A DNA stretch of 64,000 bases, from NCBI GenBank assembly GCA_035578175.1, contig JAQMRL010000008.1:8470883-8534882 (forward strand). Direction: 5' to 3'. Shown piece after piece: positions 1 to 10,898 of this stretch; the first letter of the stretch is position 1; every line of letters starts with the position of its first letter. The DNA is from Catonia carolina (taxonomy: Eukaryota; Arthropoda; Insecta; Hemiptera; Achilidae). Below the pieces are notes generated by a model, which saw nothing but the letters and a program-made list of their open reading frames with translations, ran no database searches and was not told where the DNA came from. A program made the position numbers and the translations under genes.

Positions 1-279
1 ATACATAAATATATATTTGTCTATGATTTTATAAATTCAATACATTTAGATAACTGATTGAGTACATTCTATCTTTATTTCAGGATTAGTATTGAATAAA
101 CAAATACAACCTTGTAATTTTTATAAGAAATTTACTAAAGTTAACACTTTAAATACAGTATATGAGTTACAAAAACTGTTTGAAAATATAAAAATCAAGT
201 CCAAATCCATTATGTTGGTCAAAATTTTGAAGAAATACATAACTAGTCAACTCTCGATTATTGTTTACTTTAAAAAACA

Positions 280-495
280 AACTGAACTGTAGCCGTCTTC
301 CTTTTTGAGCTGCAAACTCGTCCACAACTGTATCTGGATCCGACATTAAAGGAAAACTTAACTCTATTTCCATGGATACAATTGCCAGGTTACTAAGTCT
401 TTGCCCTGTCATAGATGCCCATATATAAGGTTTAATTCGTCTCATTTGTGATAAGTAAATGTTGTAACCATTATTGGTTGCAATCTTGTGGATAA
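280..495 (-). pseudogene. hAT transposase C-terminal fragment
   Basis: The minus strand reads an uninterrupted stretch including RLSNLAIVSMEIEL and VVDEFAAQKGRRLQF. This is the layout of the C-terminal hAT dimerisation region found in insect zinc-finger MYM-like/hAT proteins, where RLSNLA and DEFA-x-KxRR are conserved. The family normally ends just after RRLxF; here the frame runs on into unrelated residues. The rest of the transposase (BED finger, RNase H core) is absent, so this is a 3' relic. No target duplication or terminal repeat was found. Confidence 0.6.
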
Positions 496-573
496 AAATC
501 CCCGTTGTTTTATTCTTTCAGCCAAGTCATATTAAAAATGGGTGGGCCCGGGCCCACCCGCTAGGACTGCCAC

Positions 574-826
574 TGGGCATAACTACGCATGCGCTCAAAG
601 ATTATAACTTTACCGTTATAATCCAAATCTGAAAACATACTCTGTATCTTGTCTAGTCTAGTCTGTCTAGTCTAGTCTAGTCTAGTCTGTATCTTGCTTG
701 TTAGTTTACTGCATGCATAAACTCTTGCTCACACCAATGAGTAAAATTATACGACAATGTTATTGGAACAGTGTGTATGGCTTGTGCGAGTGAGAGCGTT
801 ATGCATTCTCTCACTTCCACGGCAAA
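574..826 (-). mobile_element. MITE family P, copy 1, with internal TCTAG expansion
   Basis: This segment matches, in reverse orientation, the MITE at 4822-5104 (shared landmarks: GCATAACTACGCATGCG, AATCCAAATCTGAAAACATAC, GAGTGAGAGCGTTATGCATT). It differs by a GTCTA/TCTAG tandem expansion at about 649-690. The terminal inverted repeats seen in other copies are missing at both ends, so the copy is truncated. No coding capacity. Confidence 0.7.
649..690. repeat. (TCTAG)n short tandem repeat
   Basis: Degenerate GTCTA/TCTAG pentamers expanded inside MITE P copy 1; the related copies at 4.8 and 29.6 kb lack them. Confidence 0.85.
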
Positions 827-1000
827 TTATTACAACATTTTAAAAATTGGGGTAATTTATTCATGAATTTTCTCCCTGCATAAGTAGGTTTTTGTTCAAA
901 CAATTTTGTGGAGTGATTAGCCACATAATAATAATTTCTGTTTCTCGTGTTATGATTATGAACATTAAAATTCTGCATAAAATTATTTTGCCTTGACCAT

Positions 1001-1346
1001 CAATGGCCACCAAGGTCGTGTGACTTGACGCCTTGTGACTTTCATCTTTGCGGTCATCTGAAGTCATTGGTGTATGCCAATAAACCCCGAAACATCAATG
1101 ACTTGAAGGAGGAAATTCGACGGGTTATCGGGCAAATGGAAGTCGAAACTTGTGCAGTAATATCCAATTTCATGGACAGAGTTGATGCGTGCCAGCGCAG
1201 TAGAGGAGGACACATGCATGACATCATTTTTTATACATGAAATCGGAAGGTAAGATGAACTTGTTGATGTATTTATTTTCAGTTTTTCAATAAAATAAAT
1301 CTCTTAATTTGATACATCAAAACCGGCGCTCTTTTTGAATCACCCT
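1001..1346 (+). mobile_element. Tc1/mariner-superfamily 3' end with transposase C-terminus
   Basis: From 1005 the plus strand reads QWPPRSCDLTPCDFHLCG, then about 60 residues ending at 1240. WPPRSxDLTPCDF is the region around the last catalytic aspartate of mariner-like transposases. The 3' flank carries the terminal repeat ending GAATCACCC. The same protein end and terminus occur in the element at 55927-56879. The P of RSPDL is replaced by C here, and the 5' two thirds are missing, so this is a dead relic. Confidence 0.75.
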
Positions 1347-2127
1347 TTATTAGAAATTATTAAAATGGTCCTAACAGTCAAAAATACATTGGAATAATAA
1401 AACTAAGATAAAATTAAGTTAGGATCTAAAGTCGCCTTTTATGCCCAGCAAGTGCTTGTATACCATTAAACATTTTCAGTGTCAGCGAGTCGAGGTAATA
1501 CAGCTGCCCTTACTAAACTACCTGACGACTGTAAAATCTCTGCAATGAAATTGCAGGGAGATAAGTCCAGTCTGTAGGAAGAGTGTTCCAGTGTAGTTAG
1601 TCATTCCACAAATTTTATCCTAGTTTGAGTCTAGCATTTTCTTGAAGCAGGATAACGTCTATTATAGAAAAGCTGTGTCTTTTCCAACTATATATGCATG
1701 TTTTTCCCCACCGCAATCTTACTTATGTGCACTGAAACTACTATTGAACCTAGTTTTTCTAAAAGTTTTAGCGAATATTAAAGAATCCATTAATATTAAA
1801 AAAAATTTCTAGCAGTGTTGTGATCTGAAAACGTTGATACAATTTTTTTTAGTGAATTGTTAAAAATATTGTAACTTGAGAAATTTGTTCTAGAATGATC
1901 GATACGGCTATTAAGAAATTTATATAATGTAAATAGAATTCAATTGTTTGTTTACTCTAAATGATCACACGTAGACATAAGAATCAAAATACAAAATTCT
2001 TAGAAAAGACTATTAAACCAGTAAACTGGAAACTTCCTAAATTATGTTGAAAATCATAGGGAATATTTTGAAATTAACCAACAACAATAATTTTAATAAA
2101 CAACTTAATATGTAATTAATGAGTAGT
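1347..2127. other. No feature recognised
   Basis: AT-rich sequence without a credible coding frame, tRNA-like box or recognisable repeat terminus. Confidence 0.5.
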
Positions 2128-2138
2128 AAAGAGTTGCA

Positions 2139-2712
2139 CTACTGTTGTACTCTAGTTGTACTCTACTGAGATCAAAATCCGCATAGAGAGGGCCCGGGCC
2201 GCATTTGTGAAAATGAAGAGGATGCTGTGCAACCACAATCTGAGTCTGGACTTGAGAATTCGTGTGCTGAGGTGTTACATCTTTCCGGTGCTGTACTATG
2301 GTGCAGAGGCCTGGACTACCAATAGGCAATGTGAACGAAGACTTGAGGCCTTTGAGATGTGGGTTTACAGAAGGATGCACAAAATATCTTGGACAGAGAG
2401 AGTCACAAACATGGAAGTCCTAAGGAGGATGCAGAAGGGAATGGAAGTGATGATCGAAATCAAGAAGAGAAAGCTGGTGTACCTCGGCCATGTCTTGAGA
2501 GGTCCAAAATATGAAATCCTTCATCTTGTCATCCAGGGAAAGATTATGGGCAAACGATCGGTTGGAAGAAGAAGAACCTCCTGGCTACGGAACCTGCGAG
2601 AGTGGTTTAATTTGTCATCCATCAACCTATTTAGAGCTACAGTTTCCAAGGTCAGGATTGCCATGATGCTAGCACACCTTCGTAATGGAGATGCTACATG
2701 AAGAAGAAGAAG
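2139..2712 (+). mobile_element. 5'-truncated RTE-like LINE, 3' end
   Basis: A continuous frame (to 2701) encodes the post-RT region of an RTE/BovB-like non-LTR retrotransposon: LRCYIFPVLYYGAEAWT, RRLEAFEMWVYRRMHKISW, YLGHVLRG and GRRRTSWLRNLREW. It ends in a GAA-type simple tail. The 11-bp sequence AAAGAGTTGCA occurs immediately before (2128-2138) and after (2713-2723), a clear target-site duplication. The copy lacks the endonuclease and RT core, as expected for 5' truncation during target-primed reverse transcription. It is related to the copy at 54905-55690. Confidence 0.85.
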
Positions 2713-2723
2713 AAAGAGTTGCA

Positions 2724-3946
2724 AGATAGCACGTAGGCAAATGTTATATTGTGAATCGACGCTGGTGAGCTGTAACCTTACCCACAACAGCAGGAACTGG
2801 TTTGAGTTTATTTTTAAAACTTGCGTAATAAAAGATCTTTCTAATGATTTAGTAGGTTATTAAAGATTCAGACGGAAGCATGTTTTGTTGGTAATTTTTA
2901 AAATTGTCAACTATCATTTTGTTTTATCTGTCTGTCACTCTATGTCAGGTAGTACAAGAGATAGCAACAAACTGTGTTTAGATTTGTAATCTACCTACGC
3001 AAAAAGTTAGTGGGCCTGGATTGGGTTTGAAGTTTGTTTAAACTGGAAGTGGCCCAAAACTGGAAGTCAAGAAATCAAATTTTGGATTTAAAAAGAAATT
3101 GTCATTCAATTCCTTCAAGAGTTTATATAGAAATCACTAATGGTTTTTGCCAGAAGTCAAAGGTAAGCGTTTTTTTTAAATTGCCACCAGTCCATGAGAT
3201 ATGTCCTCCTCTCATGAAAGGTATTTTTTGTATTCCGTTCAGGAATCGCTCAGAACAGTAGAAATTTGGAAAGTGGCTACATTCTTCTCTTAAGTTGTTA
3301 TTATACTTTGGCTTTGATAAAGATTGAATTTATTCAGTAGAAATAAAGTAAGCCTAATAACCCACGAAAAACATAATTAAGCAATAATTTCAGCGCCATT
3401 TTTAATTAATGACTTCTGTATACCTTTCTTAAATGTATAAACAAAGAGTACCTAATTAAAATTTAGTACGAAATAAATTTTCTGGTTGAACATTTCTAGG
3501 TCGAAATATTGCGCCAGTACGGTGGTTGATGACGTAGTAAACAGTTGTTTATTATTGTGGAAAGAAAGATTAATCTAGTAGAAATTACATATTTTATATA
3601 ATTTTACTGTTAAAAGATGAATTTTGTCAAAATATATATCAGTTCTATGAGAACTGACCAAAAATATAACAAATAATAAAACTTGGGTTATTTATATAAA
3701 CTTTGGTTACTAAAGAATTTATGTATATATATTCAACAAAATTTTTAATAATTGTTTAAGAATTATTTTAATATATTTATTTTAAGTTTGTTGATATTGA
3801 CAATTTCTCATTTAAACATAGTTTCGATAGTGAATTTTCAATCTTAGGTTGGTAAGAACAAGTGAAAATTAAGCACTAGGCAGTCCTTCATCGGTTAGCT
3901 CGAGACAAACCATTTTTGGTGCAATTTAGAACTTAAAAGATTTATA
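2724..3946. other. Intergenic, upstream of the COX8-like gene
   Basis: AT-rich DNA with no recognised repeat boundary or coding frame. The last ~150 bp before 3947 should contain the promoter and 5' UTR of the downstream gene; I see no TATA box and no clear initiator. Confidence 0.4.
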
Positions 3947-4057
3947 ATGGTTACCGGTGGATTATTAAGAACAGCAGCCGTTGCTGGAAGAAATGTAATG
4001 CACATGCAGAAAAGGACAGTAGTCCATGGTCCACCAATGAGAAGAATGAACGTATAC
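3947..4057 (+). CDS. COX8-like exon 1
   Basis: ATG at 3947 in context TATAATGG; 37 codons through NVY, then donor GTAAGT at 4058. Encodes the presumed presequence and the HGPP motif. No earlier in-frame ATG is needed, because the presequence is already complete. Confidence 0.7.
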
Positions 4058-7000
4058 GTAAGTTCGTAATTTGCTTGACCTTTATCTCAGATTTGAAGTG
4101 GTTCGAAAAAACGATTCTTTATTACATGGAACCGTTCTTATTAAATTTGCAAGTACAATTTTTATATTTTATTGTACAATGAATTATAATTTTTGCGTAA
4201 CGTGCAACAGTACTGCGTTAATTGCTAAGATTATAAAATTATAAATGTATTGCTTACATTATTTTGCGTTACCGACTACAGGGAAAACAGAATTGATAAT
4301 AATTTAAATTAGTATCGTTATTGTAAGGGAGAAGTATTGAATAGATAAGATGTGCTACTTATTAAATAATGGTTATATTTTATCCTCAAATTTAGTCAAA
4401 TTAGGGATAACCTAACCTTACCGAACTTATTTCAGAAGTAGACTTATGCAGTTAAGTGTACAGATTCTTTAACATTAAATGTAGCTTTAACCTAATCATA
4501 TATTTTTGATGTCGAAATAATACAAAGATATTTTTTCTATTTAGAATTCTGATAAGGGAAGTACGTATTGTAATGGATTCATACATTAAGATTATTTAGT
4601 AGCTGTTTTCTCATGAATTCTCTAGGTTAAATAAATTATTAATTCTGTATTAAGATTGTTAATAATATATGAATGAGGTTTTACTGAAGTCAGATTTAAA
4701 AGCTAAGTGATTCCTTTAAACTCACCTCTTTATAATGTCCTTCCATAATGCAGGCACTACTTATGTGTTTCATGTGTTAAAAGTTAATAAATGTCTACTA
4801 CAGCAGCTGAGATATGACCTGTATAGTATTCAGATGAACTAATGTCCCCTAACCGTGGGAGTGAGAGAATGCATAACGCTCTCACTCGCACAAGCCATAT
4901 GCGCCGTTCCAATAACATTTAATTTTACTCATTGTTGTGAGCAAGCGTTTATGCATGCAGTAAATTAACAAGCAAGATAACGACTGTAGTATGTTTTCAG
5001 ATTTGGATTATAACTGTAAAGACCTTTGAGTGCATGCGTAGTTATGCCACATATCTCCCTCTCACTCGCTCTGCTATGGCACATTAGTTTGTCTGATACC
5101 TATACTTAGTGTGTTTTACCTCCTTCAGGCTATCTTAATTTTAAGGCCCTGCTAGGTACTATGCAAGGCGTCTGTCACAATCTATCAAAGTAGAAATGAG
5201 ATTTTGCACCCCCGCATGGTCTACAGCAGGGGTTCTCAACCTTTCAGGCTCTGTGCCTCCCTTAGTAGACTGACTTTTCGTCATGCCTCCCCTGTACTAT
5301 TACCCCCTTATATGGTCAACATAAGTACTTAGTAGAATTTCAATCAGTAACTATAGCGAGTTTAGGAGTGGGATAAAGGTTAGACTTGCAGGTAATACAA
5401 TTAAATATTTAATAACTTTTTACAAAATGTTTAATACTACCTTCAATACATTTTTGAACAAACAGTCAAATCACAGAACCAAAAAACTTAAAATATAATT
5501 GTTTACGAAATCACCAAAACTCTAACATTGAGTGTTGTACAATAAAATAATGGTGTTTGAAATATAAAGACAGAAACTAACCTGGGTTAATCATAGCTTT
5601 TTTCTATTCTAATACGATGACGCCTCCCTTGAAAATCTTCTACGCCCCCCAGGTTGAGAACCCCTGGTCTACAGTTTAAATAATTAATTTCAAAAGACTC
5701 ATTTATTGTCAAATTAAATAAATAATTGATTTATGTAAGTAAATCTACTGCGAATCCAACAGTCCAGGTCCCGAATTTAGAAAGTTTTCGGTTGGCGAGA
5801 TAACAAGGGGTCACAGAAAGTGTAAAAAATAAAGTAAAAAAGGTATTGTTCTGGAATTTGATGTACACTATAAAAACTCTAATCTACACTGACAAAATTT
5901 CACTAAAATTGGATATGAGTATTTACGGAGTTAAAGGCTGATAAGTTTGCATAATCCGTAGAATGTCCCCAAAAACGGAAACTTTTTTTTGTTCTAATGT
6001 CAATATCATATTTTAAAAAATTGATAAAAATTACAAGTTTTCATCGTTAACGCAGAATTAAACAGGCATTAATTGGATGTATATTGTATGTTACAATCTA
6101 TGCCATATTCTTTTAACAATTGAGCTTCAAACTCAATTGTTTTTATTATTTTTGATGCGGACATTAGTACAAATACATATTTACAAGTATTGTTTATGAT
6201 GTCCTTTGATGGCTTCTTAAATTAAAACCTTTACAGTACATATACGAGGGGGTACCCAAAAGAAACCGGAATTATTTTTTAAAACTATTTATTTTTAATT
6301 TTTTTACAAAAGAACCTTATCCCCTTCAAAATACTCTCCATTACAACTAATACATTTGTCCCACCAGTGCTTCCACTGTTCAAAACATTTTTTGTACTCC
6401 TCTTCAGTGATGGCTGCCAGCTCATCCGTCGGTTTTTTCTTGACATCATCAACGTTGTTAAATCGGAGACCTTTCATGCCCCTTTTCATGCGTGGGAACA
6501 AGAAAAAAATCACACGGAGCCAGATCGGGTGAGTACGGTGCGTGTGGTAGCAAAACCATGCCGTTTTTCGCCAAAAACTGGGTAACCGAGATTGCCTTGT
6601 GTGCAGGCGTGTTGTCGTGGTGGAAAAACCAGTCCCCTGTCTGCCACAAATTAGGTCTTTTACGACGAATGCTGTTTCGTAGTCTTCTTAACACTTCAAG
6701 ATAAAAAGCTCGATTTACCGTCTGGCCTGGTGGAACGAACTCTGAATGGACAATTCCCCTTACATCAAAAAAACAAATCAGCATTGTTTTGATGTTCGAT
6801 CTGACTTGACGACTTTTTTTTGGTCGGGGTGATAATGAAGTCTTCCATTGACTGGATTGTTGTTTGGTTTCTGGGTCGTACCCATAGCACCAAGACTCGT
6901 CACCCGTAATGATCTTTGACATGAAATCTGGATCAGTTTCAAGCTGTTGTTTCAAATCACTACACGTTTCAATTCGACGTTCCTTTTGAGTGTCTGTCAG

Positions 7001-10000
7001 AACCCGAGGCACAAACTTGGCAGCGACTCTTTTCATTGTCAAGTCTTCTGTTAAAATGCGTTGGACTGAGCTCCAAGATAACCCACTAACCTGTGATATT
7101 TGGTCAATGGTCTGTCGTCGGTCTGTTCGTACAATTTCTTTCACTTTCACAACATTTTCGTCTGTTCGGGAAGTCGACGGTCGTCCAGAACGAGGTTTGT
7201 TCTCAATCGACATGTCGCCATTTTTAAAGCGCAAAAACCACTCGTACACTTGGGTTTTTCCAATAGCGTCGTCTTTGTAAGCTGTGTTCAACATTACAAC
7301 TGTTTCCGCGGCGTTTTTACCGAGCAAGAAGCAAAATTTCACAGCCGCATGTTGTTCATTAAAACTTGCCATCATGAAAAACGACACGAGCACAAAACAG
7401 CACTAGCGAGAACAATCACTGCACGAGAACAGAACAAGCTAGATCAACGAACAAAATGGCATTGAACTGGCAATGAGTAGCGCTACAAGCAGCCTAGTGG
7501 CGGGAATTTGTACTGCACAAGCTCCGCCCACAGCAGAGCTATTCCGGATACTTTTGGGTACCCCCTCGTATTACTATATATTTTGTTGTAATATAAACTT
7601 TGTAGCAATTTATAACTTTACTGAATTAAAAAAAGCGTACAATTATGCAGAAATTTTAAATTTTTGTATAATTTAATAAAAGGCCTGCCCGTGGTGTAGT
7701 GGTCAGCGCAACTGGCTACTATGCCGGGGTCCCAGGTTCGATTCCCAGTCAGGTCTGGCATTTTTTTCATCTGTAAATCACCACATATTACCTACGCACA
7801 AGCCCAAGGCTTATGTAGGCATCATCACTCAAAAAAAAAAAAAAAAAAATTGTAATGAGTGTTTGAAGACAACATTGGAATCAGGAAGGCAGTGACATCA
7901 TAGATGTTCTAAGTAAGGCAGGATAGGCCTAACCTATATCAATAACTATAATACATGTACTGTAAGGGTGCATAGTGCATAGTGGTCGCTGGTCACTTAC
8001 AAATGGGAGCCTGCTAGTTGGAATAGGCCATTTTATTTTAATCGGACGTCTCACAGTAAATGCTGGTGGAGAAAGTTGCGCACTGGTCATCTGCGCATAT
8101 CAGCTCACTAGTTTGTTTTGCATAAACCCGGTTTTTTTTTTTTTTTTTTTTTTTTTTTGTTTAACATCTCAATTCTGCAATTACTGCTAATGCAGACGGT
8201 GATGGATGAAATGATTTTTTTCTAACGTATGAAAATATGCCGTGCCTGAATGGGATTCGAACCCAAGACCGCATGTTGAAAGGCAAACACGTTACCGACT
8301 ACGTCGACTATGCATAAACCGGCCTGCTGCTTGTTAAGTGTACTTGGCACCGTATAATACGTATTCATAAAATAATAACATCTTGTTAATTAATTATAAC
8401 ATAGGTTTATAAAAATATCTTTAAAAGATTATTACTGGCCAAACAATGCTTTAATATATTAAATATCGGCAGTCAAAATATGTATTTCAAAGTAATTACA
8501 AGTCTTTCTTCCAGAAATATTGGTTGCTTGTGGAAATTGCACCATTGTTTTTGAAAACTAGTTCTACTTTAGACAATATAAAATTAAACGTTTCCACAGT
8601 CATTCTCATGCATTTAAAAAAAACCTGTCTATCTTTTTTTAATTGCGGAAAAAGATGATTATGCCGAACAATTTTCTGTTCTTATTAATGTCATTAACGT
8701 TATCGTCTTTAAATGATAGTAATTTCGTGGAAATGTTTCCTGTAAGAAATAATTCATCATCTCTGCCACCGTTAATCGTTACTTGCGACCAGGGTTCACT
8801 GTGCGCTTACCCTTAAGTTGTAAGGGTAATTTATTTTTTTAAATATAGTTTTTAATTTTAATTCTTTTAATGTTTTCTAAATTCAATGTTCCTGTATATC
8901 TAATCTTGTAATGTTTACTTTTTGAATGTTTTAATAATTAATTGTGCAATAAATTCAATGTTTTTCTTAACTTGTTGTGAATGCTAAAAATACGAGGGTC
9001 ATTCATAAAATAAGGTTCCCAAGATTTTAAAAAATAGACAGCTATATTTTTTATCTTCGTGTTGTACATCAATTTAAAGCTTAAAACTTACGCTATTTTT
9101 CTACATAATAGCAGTTTCTGTCCAAACACTTTAGCAGACGATGCTCCAACTTTTCTATCCTTATGTTGTAGAATTCTGCCGCCAATCCTTTGAGGAATCG
9201 AGTAACCTCTTCCTTGACTTCATCATCGGTACTGAAGCGTAGGCCACCTAAGTGTTCCTTTAATTTTGGGAATAAGTGATAGTCACTTGGGGCTAGGTCC
9301 GGGCTGTAGGGAGGATGGGGCACAACAGTACAGCCAAAATCTATCAGCAGTTCTTGAGTTTGATGTGAGACATGAGGTCGAGCGTTGTCATGGAGAAGCC
9401 TCACACCAATGGACAATCTTCCTCTCCGGCGGTTCTGGATCGCGCGTCTCAGTTTTCTTAAGGCTCTAGCACACAGAACGCGATCCGATCGCGTTGCCCG
9501 CTGCGATAAAATTGTCATCAAATATAACACGATAGGATCGCAGCGATCCAGTTTATTGCTTACTTGTTCCTGTGAGCCTACAGCCACACATAATGTGGCC
9601 AACATAATGTCTAGCAGTAATAATGAAGACGAACTTCTTGTCATTCTCCCTCTTTCTTCAAGAAAGCGAAAGAAGTTGGTTCATGTAATTAATGAAAAAC
9701 GAGAAGAGTTGGGAGAATTGCACCGTCTTTGTGTAGAACTAGCTTCATTTGAAGATCGTGCCTTAAATTATTTTCGAATGTCTCGAGAAAAATTTGAGAC
9801 TTTACACAATCTCATTCAACCAACCATATATAAATAAGGACGAAGCCGCACACAGTCTATTAATTTTTCAATTTCATCAAAAGAAGCCATTTTCCTAGTC
9901 TGCCCGCTGCGATCTCGACCGATTGCTCTTGTTTGCCCGCGTTCTGTTTGACTAGGATGATGCAATACTATGTAATACAGAGATCGTAGCGGGCAGCGCG

Positions 10001-10729
10001 ATCAGATCGCGTTATGTGTGCTTGAGCCTTTAATGTGTCGCATATCTGTCAGAGTTTACTATTGTTCCATGATGAATTTCAATAGGTAAAATCCGTTTTG
10101 CATTTAAAAAACGTACCACAGCGCGAATTTTGCACTGGCGGTAACAGCGATAGGGAGCTCCAGCTTCGAAGGCTGCTAGGCCGGCACTGATTGACGTAGC
10201 GAGGCGGGGGTGGTGCGGAAAAAGAGAGGGAGAGCTGATGAGTAAGAAAGTGTTCCCAGATTTCACCCAGCACATCGCATTCTGTCTCAGCAGCTTAGGG
10301 AACCTTATTTTACGAATGACCCTCGTATTTGTGGTCTGACTGGGTGTTTACAATCTTCAAGTGTAATAAAAATTTGTATAGAATTGTAAATACAGTATAC
10401 TGTAATACTCTGTTGATTACTTGTGTTCTTGAATTGCCTGATTTATCCCGATTATCGTCAGTAAAATAACCGACATTTGATAATCTGGAAAAATCTGTAA
10501 TCCGGTCTTACCGTAGTCCCAAAAGTGCCGGTTTAAAGAACGGCTATTGTACTTTGTTGTTATTTTATTATTAAATTCTGTCTTGTATGTTCATTAACTT
10601 GAGTTTTTTTTTAATATTTTGCAGCAAAAATTTGCGATTGGAGGTTCAATGGTAGCTGTTTCCTTCATCACTCCTATTTACATTTTAGTTAACTTGAAAT
10701 ATTACAACAAGAGCGCTTCAGCAGAATAA
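3947..10729 (+). CDS. Probable cytochrome c oxidase subunit 8 (two coding exons)
   Basis: Exons 3947-4057 and 10625-10729 join in phase 0 across a GTAAGT...TTTGCAG intron to give 71 residues, close to the ~70 of COX8 precursors. Residues 1-24 are rich in Arg, Ala and hydroxylated residues without acids, like a mitochondrial presequence. Residues ~27-30 (HGPP) align with the conserved HSLPP-like start of mature COX8. Residues ~38-61 form a single membrane segment, followed by LVNLKYYNK, matching the COX8 matrix-to-intermembrane layout. COX8 is a nuclear-encoded structural subunit of respiratory complex IV in the inner mitochondrial membrane. The match is by pattern only. Another single-span respiratory-chain subunit is possible, but a short mitochondrial membrane protein is well supported. 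The 6.6 kb intron is filled with transposons. Confidence 0.6.
4822..5104 (+). mobile_element. MITE family P, copy 2 (complete)
   Basis: Imperfect terminal inverted repeats: TATAGTATTCAGATGAACTA at the left, and TATAGGTATCAGACAAACTA as the reverse complement of the right end. Subterminal GAGTGAGAGCG-like blocks occur at both ends and there is no ORF. Lies in the COX8-like intron. Related copies are at 574, 19752 and 29605. A TA-type target is plausible but merges with the terminus. Confidence 0.8.
5227..5666. mobile_element. Non-autonomous hAT element (440 bp)
   Basis: Ends are CAGGGGTTCTCAACC and its complement GGTTGAGAACCCCTG, a classic hAT terminal repeat. Flanked by a perfect 8-bp duplication GTCTACAG (5219-5226 and 5667-5674), diagnostic of hAT insertion. 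No transposase. Confidence 0.9.
5675..6242. other. Intronic sequence, no feature recognised
   Basis: Part of the COX8-like intron between two transposons; no ORF or repeat terminus identified. Confidence 0.45.
6245..7568 (-). mobile_element. Mariner element, full length (1324 bp)
   Basis: Terminal inverted repeats CGAGGGGGTACCCAAAAG at both ends (with CCGGAAT a few bases further in), each flanked by TA (6243-6244 and 7569-7570), the standard Tc1/mariner target. It carries one transposase gene on the minus strand, inside the COX8-like intron and antisense to it. Length and layout are those of a complete mariner. Confidence 0.93.
6304..7393 (-). pseudogene. Mariner transposase (DD34D) with one frameshift
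   Basis: The reading frame starts at the ATG at 7393 or, more likely, at MASFNEQ near 7372. It contains the N-terminal helix-turn-helix region, GKTQVYEWFLRFKNG, RSGRPST and the catalytic motifs ITGDESW, HHDNTPAH and SPDLAPCD. The last two aspartates have 34 residues between them, the DD34D signature. Frame is lost just after APCDFF, at a run of seven A on the plus strand (about 6505-6511). One base fewer would join it to the downstream frame (FPRMKRGMKGLRFN...) ending at 6304. All three catalytic residues precede the break. The break could be real or a homopolymer sequencing error. Confidence 0.9.
7682..7849 (+). mobile_element. tRNA-derived SINE, family A, copy 1
   Basis: Head with pol III boxes: TGGTGTAGTGGTCAGCGC (A-box region) and GGTTCGATTCC (perfect B box), followed by a unique body containing CCCAAGGCTTATGTAGGCAT and a 19-bp poly-A tail. 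A second copy lies at 57005. Repetition, body and tail make it a SINE rather than a functional tRNA gene. Confidence 0.85.
8131..8322 (-). mobile_element. tRNA-derived SINE, family B, copy 1
   Basis: On the minus strand it reads a tRNA-like head with B box GGTTCGAATCC, the body element CTGCATTAGCAGTAATTGCA, and a terminal A run (T run at 8131-8158). Matches copies at 13939, 26059 and 48795. Confidence 0.8.
8323..8990. other. Intronic sequence, no feature recognised
   Basis: AT-rich remainder of the COX8-like intron; no ORF, no repeat boundary. Confidence 0.45.
9093..9457 (-). pseudogene. Mariner transposase C-terminal part
   Basis: Reads LHDNARPHVS, PYSPDLAPSDYHLFPKLKEHL and GGLRFSTDDEV, ending NCYYVEK. 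The HDN and PSD aspartates are separated as in DD34D mariners. The first catalytic aspartate region is missing, so this copy cannot be active. Confidence 0.9.
9461..10029 (+). mobile_element. PIF/Harbinger non-autonomous element inside mariner
   Basis: Ends AGGCTCTAGCACACAGAACG and (reverse complement of the right end) AGGCTCAAGCACACATAACG, with further inverted similarity through GCGATC and CCCGCT. Flanked by the 3-bp duplication TTA (9458-9460 and 10030-10032), the hallmark of PIF/Harbinger. Contains a short N-terminal transposase ORF only. Confidence 0.88.
9607..9837 (+). pseudogene. Harbinger (HARBI1/ALP1-like) transposase N-terminus
   Basis: A 76-codon ORF with LNYFRMSREKFETLHNLI near its end, matching the FRMS-x-x-F-x-x-L segment just before the nuclease domain of HARBI1-like proteins. 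It stops at 9837; the DDE nuclease is absent. Either an internally deleted element, or the first exon of a transposase whose remainder was lost. Confidence 0.65.
10033..10275 (-). pseudogene. Mariner transposase N-terminal remnant
   Basis: Contains IRAVVRFLNAKRILPIEIHH, typical of the N-terminal helix-turn-helix of insect mariner transposases. It belongs to the element at 8993-10325 and is cut off by the Harbinger insertion plus a deletion. Confidence 0.7.
10625..10729 (+). CDS. COX8-like exon 2, terminal
   Basis: Acceptor TTTTGCAG precedes 10625. Thirty-four codons starting QKFAIGG encode the transmembrane helix and the polar tail ending SASAE, then TAA at 10727-10729. The stop overlaps an AATAAA; a better-placed AATAAA lies at 10839-10844. 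Confidence 0.7.
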   Translation, partial: QKFAIGGSMVAVSFITPIYILVNLKYYNKSASAE

Positions 10730-10838
10730 ATATTTGTTCAGTAGAAATTATTAGTATAAAGTTAAAAAAAAATATAATATGTATATAGGACAACAATACA
10801 TTTACATAATTTAAAACAACAATTTTGTAATATGTGTT

Positions 10839-10844
10839 AATAAA
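10839..10844 (+). other. Candidate poly(A) signal for the COX8-like gene
   Basis: AATAAA 110 bp after the stop codon, followed within 30 bp by T-rich sequence. Placement fits an animal cleavage site, though AATAAA is frequent in such AT-rich DNA. Confidence 0.45.
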
Positions 10845-10898
10845 CAGTTAAAAATTGTATTCTTATTGTTTTTAATTTATTTATTCATGAAATTCTTT

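Larger units (their letters stand above)
8993..10325 (-). mobile_element. Mariner-like element interrupted by a Harbinger element
   Basis: Terminal inverted repeats beginning CGAGGGTCATTC and continuing AAAATAAGGTTCCC, flanked by TA at 8991-8992 and 10326-10327. The transposase is broken into a C-terminal part (9093-9457) and an N-terminal part (10033-10275) by the 569-bp insertion at 9461-10029. Sequence between the two coding parts is also deleted. Confidence 0.88.

Noticed and set aside
3034..3261. 75-codon ORF upstream of the COX8-like gene
   Set aside because: No recognisable motif, ordinary length for chance in this DNA, no splice or codon evidence.
7682..7849. tRNA gene with good A and B boxes
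   Set aside because: Repeated elsewhere in the window with a shared non-tRNA body and A tail, and the acceptor stem does not pair convincingly; a SINE head. The same reasoning applies to 8131, 13939, 19876, 26059, 37740, 48795, 57005 and 63602.
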